DNA from: Muraenolepis orangiensis
Lineage: Eukaryota > Chordata > Actinopteri > Gadiformes > Muraenolepididae
Direction: 5' to 3'
DNA: 64,000 bases
NCBI GenBank assembly: GCA_027704905.1
Contig: CM051016.1
Span: 9,773,070-9,837,069 of the forward strand
In this document: positions 56,301 through 64,000 of the stretch, piece after piece
How positions within the stretch are numbered: the stretch's first letter is position 1
Layout: each line of letters begins with the position of its first letter
Program-made: the position numbers and the translations under genes
Notes under the pieces: model-generated
The model's input: the letters and a program-made list of their open reading frames with translations, nothing else
Told to the model about the DNA's origin: nothing
The model's database searches: none

Positions 56301-59300
56301 GCCGTTCACTGAGGGGGGGGGAGGGTCCAACTGGGAGGCATGGGGGGGTGGGGGTGGGGCCTGGGGTAGGGGTGAGGCCTGTGGTGGGGGTGGGGCCTTG
56401 CTTGGTATCGGAGTGTGGTTGAGTGGAGGTGTGGTCCTGGACCGACTCTTCTCTAGCCGTCTCTGTTTGGCTGTGATGCTCTGAAGCTTCTCCAGGATCT
56501 TCTGGTTGGACCTCCCTGAGGAACACCGCCCACAACACATCAGCAAATCACATGCCAGATACAAAGATCACATACAAGTGCTTCACCCCAGAATTCATAT
56601 AAATACACAGTACACTGTGCTCCACCAGGTCCTTCTGTGTTCCATCAGGTCCTACTGCGTTCCATCAGGTCCTACTGCGTTCCATCAGGTTTAACTGCGT
56701 TCTACCAGGTTCCATCAGCTCTTACTTTGTTCCATCAGGTCCTACCGTGTTCCAGCATGTCCTACCGTGTTCCAGCATGTCCTACCGTGTTCCAGCATGT
56801 CCTACCAGGTTCTATCATGTCCTACCAGGTTCTATCATGTCCTACCAGGTTCTATCAGGTCCTACCAGATCTAGCTGAGATGTTGTTGATGAGGGCGGAC
56901 CGCCGCCGTTTCAGAACCACTTTTGTCCTTTTTGAACGTAAACTCTCCTTCTTCAGATCACAGATCACACTGAAGGCCTGCAGAACGAGAACACACACTA
57001 AGATAGTGCAACAGTATCCACACCAGTGCAGTATGTAGTGTTACTAGTGGTCCCTATGTGGTCCTACCTGGTCCAGGACCTGTACTCTGCTCCTGGTCTT
57101 AGTGTTTAGTGTGGCGCAGAGAGATCTGAAGGAAGCGGCCACACACCTAGAGAAATACCAAGTTAGCATTAGCATAAATGCTAACTAATAAATGCTAAAC
57201 ACTTAAGGTGTGTTTATCAAGCATTATCAAGTTAACATTTCTCCAAACTGCCCGTTTACACATGACCCGTGTGTGTGCGTGCATGGTCGTACTTGTCATC
57301 TGCTATCAGGAAATCGTCATCCTCCAGCGTCTCAAGGTCGATGACATCCTACAACAGATGGAAAATGTCACCCACACACAATATAATTTGGACACACAAT
57401 ATGGACGATGTGTGTTACACTAAAGGTGGTGGTGATGGCGTGTGTTAGGGTTGGTGATGACATATGTTACAACAGGGATGGTACCGTCTGGTGCTGCCAC
57501 TTTCACAACATTGTCATTAACATTACACTTTCATACTTTGCTGGACTCATCACAGCTACTGCACTGTATTCATGATGCTGCTGCACTACTGCACTTTAAA
57601 TGTTTTTGCAATACAACAGATGTTCATACCATCTGTCAGTCACTTTGCCGTCCTTTTTTTGTTCATTTTTATTGTATATATATTATTTTTTTGGTATTGT
57701 TTTTGGAGATGTATTTATTACAAATGGCAAATAAATATCTTGTATCTTGTATGTGTGTTAGGGTTGGTGGTGATGCGTGTGGGGGGGTGGTGATGCGTGT
57801 GGGGGGGGGTGGTGGTGATGCGTGTTGGGGGTGGTGGTGATGCGTGTTGGGGGTGGTGGTGATGCGTGTTGGGTGGTGATGATTTGTGTTAAGGCCGGAA
57901 CACACCAAGCAGATGGTCCGCCGTGCATAAATTTGCACACAAAAAAAGAAATAAGTGCTGACCCAGCCCCACCGGCCTATAAAAAAAAAATGCACACGAA
58001 CTCACCGCACAGACTGCTGACTAGCACATGCATTCTGCACCTGCGTGAGAGGAATTTACTCTCCTCACCAGCAGGTGGCAGTAGTCTATTTGTCATTCAA
58101 AAAGGGAAACGGGAAGACCCAGGGCTACGGAAATATAAACGGCAAACAGGTGGCGATTGCTTACTATTTTCACTCCCTTCAATTTGAAAGGAAATTTCCC
58201 ACTGAAAAAGCTGTATAATGGATAATTAACTATTGACTTTGTTGTTTGCTTGCTTGCTTCGTCACGTCCATTGCACGTTGCACTCGCGGGCTGATTCTTT
58301 TCTCCAAGCGACTTAACATTGAATCGGCCGGAAAGCTGCCACCCAGTGGCTGACTGGTGCTGCCCCACCCAGATTTGGGTCAAGTGACGCCCATCGTCAG
58401 CCCTACAGTCAGCCTTTGGCTTGTGTCCCGGCCTTTAGGGGTGTTCTTACACTAGGGGTGGTGATGACGTGTGATCCTGAAGGAAGGCTCTCCTCGTCAG
58501 ACGAGTTCTCCGTCTGCTCGTCCAACTGTATCACCTTTGCAGACAACAGCGGCTTACTTCCTGTCTGGCCCTGCTGTGCGTTCTGATTGGACAACTGTAG
58601 CAGTTCCCTGGTGATGGAGTTCTCAGTCTTCCCTGGAGAAAAGAGCAGAGTTTAGGTGTGTGTGTATGCAGCGTTTCCCACAGATCAAAAATATTCTTGT
58701 GGTGGTAGCAACAAAAACCCGTTTTTAACGGCTCTTTTTGTTGCGTCCCGTGTGATCAATAAAGAGCAGTGCAGTGCGCCTGGTGTTTCTCAGCCCGCAA
58801 AACGCGCATTTGATCGGCACCCAATGTGACTAATGCAACTGGAAAAGCAAAAACGGAATCGTGGACATTTCTTTTTTTGCAATTTAGAAATCCCGCCGGA
58901 TCCCAAAATAATAATATAATCCAATTAGGCCCTAATTAGTCACCTGTACTGTGGGCCAGAGTCCTGATGTGTTCTTCTCTCTGGCTCTTCAGTGAGCTCT
59001 CCAGTCGCTCCAGGCTGCTCTCCTTGCCCCTCAACTTACACACCTCCTCATGGGCCTGGGGGGGGGGGGGGGGGGGGGGAAGAGAAGATGTTACACCCAT
59101 ACCTTTCTGTGAGGGTAACCGTGGAGACAAGAAGGTAACCTTGGAGACTAAAGGGTAACCGTGGAGACCTTTTTGAGGATTTTGATCTTCGGCATCTTGT
59201 CTCGGAGTCCCATCTCCTTCTGCAGTCTGGACAAGCTCCCAGCCAGCGCCCTATTCCGCTGCCTCTCCAAGAAGTTGGAGCGGTATCGCTGTGGGACACA

Positions 59301-62300
59301 AACACAAACCCTGTAACGCAACGACAACACAACGCAATAACAAACTACTGCTGCTGCCCCTCCCTCCTACTTACACTGGTGTCAGGTGAACCATCGCCTG
59401 GGTGGTTCTCCGGCTCCGTGTCTGAGGACCAATCGCTCGGATCACTGGACAACAAAACTATGGCATCAGCCTCAGCCCTCTGCCGACCGACCAATAAGGG
59501 CTTCTCCTTTGAAGTTCTAGCCCCGCCCACATGCTTGTCATTCGTCAGGACCTCAGGCTCGTCCTCCACACAGATAATGTTCAGGTCTGCTCCACTGGAA
59601 GCGGCCGCTCTGAAGTTCAGGGTCATTCCACTAGAACCAGCTGGTCCGGTGTTCAGGGTCGTTCCACTAGAACCAGCTGGTCCGGTGTTCAGGGCCGTTC
59701 CACTAGAACCAGCTGGTCCGGTGTTCAGGGCCGTTCCACTAGAACCAGCTGGTCCGGTGTTCAGGGCCGTTCCACTAGAACCAGCTGGTCCGGTGTTCAG
59801 GGCCGTTCCACTAGAACCAGCTGGTCCGGTGTTCAGGGCCGTTCCACTAGAACCAGCTGTGGGCGGTGGTACATCGAACACCTGAACATCCTTCAGGGGC
59901 CGAATGCTGGAGATGATTTTAATATCTTTGTTGGTCCCGGGTGTCCCATGCACGGCCGACAGACTCTTGATCTGGCTGAGAGGAACCAGGCGGACCTTCC
60001 TGTCTTTCCTCTGGAATGGCAGGACATTGACAGGTCCTTGCTTGAGCAACGTGGGCACTGCTCCAGGACTTTTCTGGTCTGAAACCATATCACAGTTACC
60101 ATGACTATCACAGTACCAACACAGCACCTACAACATACACACATCTCTACCGGACCGACATGGTACCAGACTGCTCACCTGCTGTATGACGGGTAGTAGT
60201 CATGGTAACTGTAGCGGTGTAGGAGGTGGGCGGTTTCTCCGGTGGGGGAGAGTGACCTACTCGCCCGGTGAGGTACGCTGCCAGCCGGTTGGTCGGATTC
60301 AGTGCTCCCATCCTGCCCAGCTGGACCATAGCCATAGGGTAGGGCTTTCCGTTGACCTGTCCCAGTCAATCAGCATGCAGGACGCATGAGTGACAGGGCT
60401 GCTTTAAATTCAGACTAAATTAAGCATGTTTTCTACATATTTTGGCATCATTTTATGAATTTTCTTCCTTTGTTTTCACTGCATTCATAACCAGGTGTTG
60501 AAATTAGATAGGTAGAGTGCAATTTAAAGGTGCCTTGATTGACTTTTGATCACTAGATGGCAGATCGGTAACAGTCTGTCGCCCTTCTCTTATCATCCAT
60601 CAATCACTTTATTGTTCTTTTTATGTTAATTTTTCTCATTTAAGTATTCTTATACAGTTGCAAGAAAAAGTATGTGAACCCTTTGGAATTACCTGGATTT
60701 CTGCATAAAGTGGTCATAAAATGTGTTCTGACCTTCATCTAAGTCACAACAATAGACAAACACAGTCTGCTTAAACTAATACCGCGCAAACAATTATATG
60801 TTTTCATGTTTCTATTGAACACACGATGTAAACATTCACAGTGGAGGGTCGAAAAAGTATGTGAACCCCTATGCTAAGGACTTCTCCAAGAGCTAATTGG
60901 AGTCAGGAGTCAGCCAACCTGGAGTCCAATCAATGAGACGAGATTGGAGGTGTTGGTTAAAGCTGCCCTGCCCTATAAAAAAAAAAAAAGCATTGCTTGA
61001 TGTGAACCAGCACAAACGAGCTCTCAGAAGACCTAAGATTAAGAAATCTTGACATGCATAAAGCTGGAAAGGGTTACAAAAGTATCTCTAAAAGCCTTGA
61101 TGTTCATTAGTCCACGGTAAGACAAATTGTCAATTAAGTTCAGCACTGTTGCTACTCTCCCTAGGAGTGGCCGTCCTGTAAAGATGACCGCAAGAGCACA
61201 GCGCAGAATGCTCAATGAGGTGAAGAAGAATCCTAGAGTGTCAGCTAAAGACTTACAAAAACCTCTGGCACATGCTAACATCTCTGTTGACAAATCTACA
61301 ATACACTGAACAAGAATGGAGTTCATGGGACACCACGGAGGAAGCCACTGCTGTCCAAAAAAACCATTGCTGCACGTTTGAAGTTTGCAAAAGAGCACCT
61401 GGATGTTCCACAGCACTACTGTCAAAATATGGTGCTGCTTTGCTGCCTCAGGGCCTGGACAGATTGCTATCATCGACGGAAAAATGAATTCCCAAGTTTA
61501 CCAAGACATTTTGCAGGAGAACTTAAGGCCATCTGTCCACCAATTGACGCTCAACAGAAGATGGGTGATGCAACAGGACAATGACCCAAAGCACAGAAGT
61601 AAATCAACAACAGCATGGCTTCAACAGAAGAAAATACACCTTCTGGAGTGGCCCAGTCAGAGTCCTGACCTCAACCCGATTGAGATGCTATGGCATGACC
61701 TCAAGAGAGCAATTCACAGCAGACATCCCAAGAATATTGCTGAACTGAAACAGTTTTGTAAAGAGGAATGGTCCAAAATTCCTCCTGACCGTTGTGCTGG
61801 TCTGATCTGAAACTACAGGAAACGTTTGGTTGAGGTTATTGCTGCCAAAGGAGGGTCAACCAGTTATTAAATCCAAGGGTTCACATACTTTTTCCACCGT
61901 GCACTGTGAATGTTTACATGGCGTGCAATAGACTGTGTCTATTGTTGTGACTTAGATGAAGGTCAGAACACATTTTATGACCAATTTATGCAGAAATCCA
62001 GGTAATTCAAAAGGGTTCACATACTTTTTCTTGCAACTGTAGTATTGTGTTATAGAATGTCATACTGTGGGAGGGAATGGGGAGTAAGCATTACATTGAT
62101 CTTGTTGCAAATGGCAAATAAAATGATTGAATCCTGAATCACCCCATGCTATACCGAGACCATGGATGTACTGCAACAACTGGATAAACAACGGTTTACT
62201 GCTCAAGTCACCGAACAAGATGATGCGGTCTGGTTGTCGATACCAATAAACATGTAGCCAGGAGTGTAGAGCCCGAGACCTGCAGGATGATAAAGACCAT

Positions 62301-64000
62301 ATATGGTAATTAATAATTCCTACCTGCACCTGTAGGTTGCTTCCATCCGAGTCTTTGCAGTTGGCTGTGAGGATGCCTGCCTGGGAATGTCCAGAGAGGA
62401 AGGGCAGACAAATTTTCGCCTCAACCTCCTTCGGCTGCACAGCTTCCTCTTCCTCCACCTCCTTCTGCCAGTCCTCCACAGCTTCTACTCCCTTCACCTC
62501 CTCAGCTTCTACTCCCTTCACCTCCTCAGCTTCTACTCCCTTCACCTCCTCAGCTTCTACTCCCTTCACCTCCTCACCTCCTATCCCAGTTGGTCTGATC
62601 TGATCCGGTCCAGTGAAGGACTGCAGGGATCCAGGGAGGTCAGCTCTGCTCAGCTCTGTTACGTGGACCTTGTAGTTCATAATGTCATCTTTGACAGCAA
62701 AGCTCAGGAGTTTGGCATAGTATCGGTCGATCAACAAAGGAACGTGGAGTCTCTCCTGGACCATGGCCAGGCACAGGGCCTTCAGAACATAGGCCTGGAC
62801 CGCTGAGCTGGGCCACCGGCAGTCTGCCACGATCACAAGGTGCTTGGAAAGCTTCGGGACAGATTCTGGAACTTTGGACGTGGGGAGATCTGAAACAGAA
62901 CCAGTGAACCATCTGGTTAAACTTGGCTACACCAAGTTACACCCGTCTACACCTGGTTATACCCGTCTAAACCTGGTAATATCTGTCTAAACCTGGCTAC
63001 ACAAGGTACCTGTCGTTGAGGCTGCTGTTTCGTTGCTGATCTTCTTGGTTGGTATGGTGTTGATCTGCTTGCTTCGTTTTGTTGCTTTGCGGTTGCTCTT
63101 CTTGGCTGTTTTTGTTGCTTTGCGACTGGATCGTTCGGTGGATTTGTTGCCGCTGTAATTAGCTAGTTTGGTTTCATTGTTTCTGATCTGATTGGTTGGT
63201 TCTTCAGCTTCCTGGAGACCTTCTGACTTCCCTCCCGACTCCTGAAACAGAAACACTCTGGTTGTCAATAGGCCAATCCAGTCCTCCCAAGCTTCCGAGC
63301 AGCCAATCAGAGTCCTTACCAATGTGTGGTTGCGCGTCTTCCTCCCTGTGTAACCTCTGACCCTGGCACAAGGCTCACCATCAGGACCAGCTACGTGCGG
63401 AACCTGGAAATATAGACTAGCTTACAGACTATAGACATTTTTCCACCTGGGAACACCGACGCTGGAGCTTGGGTCTCAGGTTGAAGCACTGCTTAGAGTG
63501 TTATTGCTTCTAGTGTGAAAATGTAGACCTCATGTAGCTGGTTATGGAGGTGTTTAGTACTGGATTATGACTTGACACTAGATCAGTTTGCACAATTCAC
63601 CATATGTAATTATCATCCATATACATGTCACTTTATTTTTAATTTTTTTTGTGTACAGTATAGTTAAAGTATAGTGTTGCTTATAGCATATTATAGGAAG
63701 TTGTGGAGTTTGTGTGGTTGGTGGCTGGTTTAAGCAGCCTGCAGTTGCCGTTTTTCTTTTTTTGTTCATTTTTATTGTATATATTATTTCTATGGTATGT
63801 TTGAGATTCATACTGCGGGAGGGAATGGGGAGTAAGCATTCCAATGTACTTGTTGCAAATGGCCAATCAATTTGTATCTCACCTGGCCTGAGTTACACAG
63901 ATTTCTCTACGGCTGGTGAGGCTGCACACCTGTGGGTCATTGTTAATAAAGGCCCACAGGTTACCACAGCCACCACCACACGCAATAGAGGAAGAGCTTT
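53361..64000 (-). CDS. mga: MAX gene-associated protein MGA (3' part, partial)
   Basis: Fourteen exons join in phase to 1,187 residues: 63320-63403, 63010-63241, 62324-62889, 60179-60356, 59375-60078, 59169-59288, 58944-59055, 58451-58632, 57293-57348, 57068-57146, 56866-56977, 56211-56515, 56007-56061, 53361-54139 (TGA at 53361). A further open stretch, about 63930-64000, may be another exon. MGA pairs with MAX and scaffolds the PRC1.6 repressor complex in the nucleus. Its N-terminal T-box is outside the window. Evidence for MGA: an HLH-zipper exon pair (59288-58944); a C-terminal FSLLNELSFLNQ block and a WKPMPRL block like those in the human C-terminus; ILEKLQSITAKQRRLE after the second HLH-like part; and MAPKBP1 next door as in human. 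Three coding minisatellites are present. A paralogue assignment (mgaa or mgab) is not possible here. Confidence 0.88.
53880..54095 (-). repeat. mga: Coding minisatellite, 33 bp, mga last exon
   Basis: About six to seven copies encode the 11-residue unit SAGSLPHHQTL. Confidence 0.95.
54255..54365. repeat. 24-bp repeat in mga intron 13
   Basis: Four copies of a CTGTACAGCTTACAAGCAAAC type unit. DNA from 54370 to 54790 shows nothing recognisable. Confidence 0.8.
54830..55985. repeat. 36-bp minisatellite, mga intron 13
   Basis: About 28 copies of CGCTACCTGTACCAGACCCA plus GTTACTAGCACTAACC. A multiple-of-three unit makes a spurious minus-strand frame of about 350 codons. Confidence 0.96.
56625..56865. 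repeat. 20-bp minisatellite at mga exon 11 donor
   Basis: Units of GTTCCATCAGGTCCTACTGC or GTTCTATCATGTCCTACCAG type. On the minus strand the units read CTG/GTAGGAC, identical in form to the real exon 11 donor. Confidence 0.93.
57485..57755 (+). mobile_element. LINE 3' end, copy 5
   Basis: The shared LINE 3' family, inserted in a minisatellite (57425-57485 and 57755-57888) of GGTGGTGATGCGTGTTGGG type in mga intron 8. Confidence 0.8.
57755..57888. repeat. GTGATGCGTGTTGGGGGTGG minisatellite
   Basis: About six copies. It is bounded by a LINE end on the left and a MITE on the right. Confidence 0.88.
57892..58434. mobile_element. PIF/Harbinger-like MITE, 543 bp
   Basis: Inverted ends AGGCCGGAACACA and the complement of AGGCCGGGACACA are flanked by TTA at 57889-57891 and 58435-58437, the 3-bp target typical of PIF/Harbinger. 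No transposase is present. Confidence 0.85.
58667..58935. other. Possible hAT-like fragment in mga intron 7
   Basis: Starts CAGCGTTTCCCACAG, a common end of hAT elements. No matching right end is seen. Confidence 0.3.
59058..59079. repeat. 22-base poly(G), i.e. poly(C) acceptor tract of mga exon 7
   Basis: On the gene strand this is 22 C directly before the AG acceptor of the HLH helix 2/zipper exon. Confidence 0.9.
59625..59860 (-). repeat. mga: Coding minisatellite, 36 bp, mga exon 5
   Basis: About seven copies encode the 12-residue unit GSSGTALNTGPA. Confidence 0.95.
60590..60654 (+). mobile_element. LINE 3' end, copy 6, left part
   Basis: The shared LINE 3' sequence. It is cut by the Tc1 element and resumes at 62042-62140 with CATACTGTGGGAGGGAATGG. 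Confidence 0.75.
60655..62039 (+). mobile_element. Tc1-like element, 1,385 bp, inactive
   Basis: Inverted ends CAGTTGCAAGAAAAAGTATG are flanked by TA (60653-60654 and 62040-62041), with long terminal repeats of about 200 bp. The transposase is broken: helix-turn-helix remnants at 61127-61309, and the C-terminal catalytic part at 61385-61810 with QQDNDPKH (second Asp) and SPDLNPIEMLWHDLK (Glu). The segment around the first catalytic Asp is deleted near 61410. It lies in an mga intron. Confidence 0.93.
62490..62585 (-). repeat. mga: Coding minisatellite, 24 bp, mga exon 3
   Basis: Four copies encode the 8-residue unit EEVKGVEA. Confidence 0.95.
63583..63880 (+). mobile_element. LINE 3' end, copy 7
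   Basis: The shared 3' family sequence, with CATACTGCGGGAGGGAATGG, in an mga intron. Confidence 0.8.

Overview
This window is teleost fish nuclear DNA. The genes are intron-rich and vertebrate in type, and they sit among Tc1, hAT and PIF-like DNA transposons, LINE fragments, minisatellites and an extreme load of (CA)n, (GA)n and (TA)n microsatellites. Such a microsatellite load has been reported for cod-like (gadiform) fishes, but that placement is only a guess.

Seven protein-coding genes can be reconstructed exon by exon with consistent splice phases. In order they are: the 3' end of a galectin, probably lgals3 (+, to 1234); fbxo34 (+, CDS 5843-7399); atg14 (-, CDS 9426-13445, 11 exons); tbpl2 (-, CDS 13905-18706, 8 exons); jmjd7 (+, CDS 19164-21317, 9 exons); mapkbp1 (-, CDS 23465-47013, 32 exons); and the 3' part of mga (-, from 53361 to beyond the right edge; the T-box end is outside). 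In human, LGALS3/FBXO34/ATG14/TBPL2 lie on 14q22 and MGA/MAPKBP1/JMJD7 on 15q15, so this locus joins two blocks that are separate in human. tbpl2 and jmjd7 are head to head (457 bp between start codons). jmjd7 and mapkbp1 are tail to tail. mga and mapkbp1 are in tandem.

The genes are not a pathway. They cover glycan binding, SCF ubiquitin ligation, autophagosome initiation, TFIID-like basal transcription, 2OG-dependent hydroxylation, JNK/NOD scaffold signalling and MAX/PRC1.6 repression.

The rest is repeats. Mobile elements with clear target-site duplications are: hAT elements at 4121-5016, 8395-8944, 32366-33132 and 48018-49805; an unclassified transposon with a broken transposase at 50449-52705; a PIF/Harbinger-like MITE at 57892-58434; and a broken Tc1 at 60655-62039. 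LINE remnants lie at 14130-15660, 34760-36045 and 40000-43730, with seven copies of one LINE 3' end from 37.9 kb onward.

The most unusual signals are these. Several minisatellites begin exactly at, or are built from, exon/5'-splice-site junctions (tbpl2 exon 6, atg14 exon 8, jmjd7 intron 6, mapkbp1 exons 11 and 30, mga exon 11). Many tandem arrays are split by a later transposon. mga carries two consecutive HLH-zipper-like modules. There are two near-perfect long hairpins at 15206-15259 and 50688-50732. mapkbp1 and mga carry coding minisatellites.
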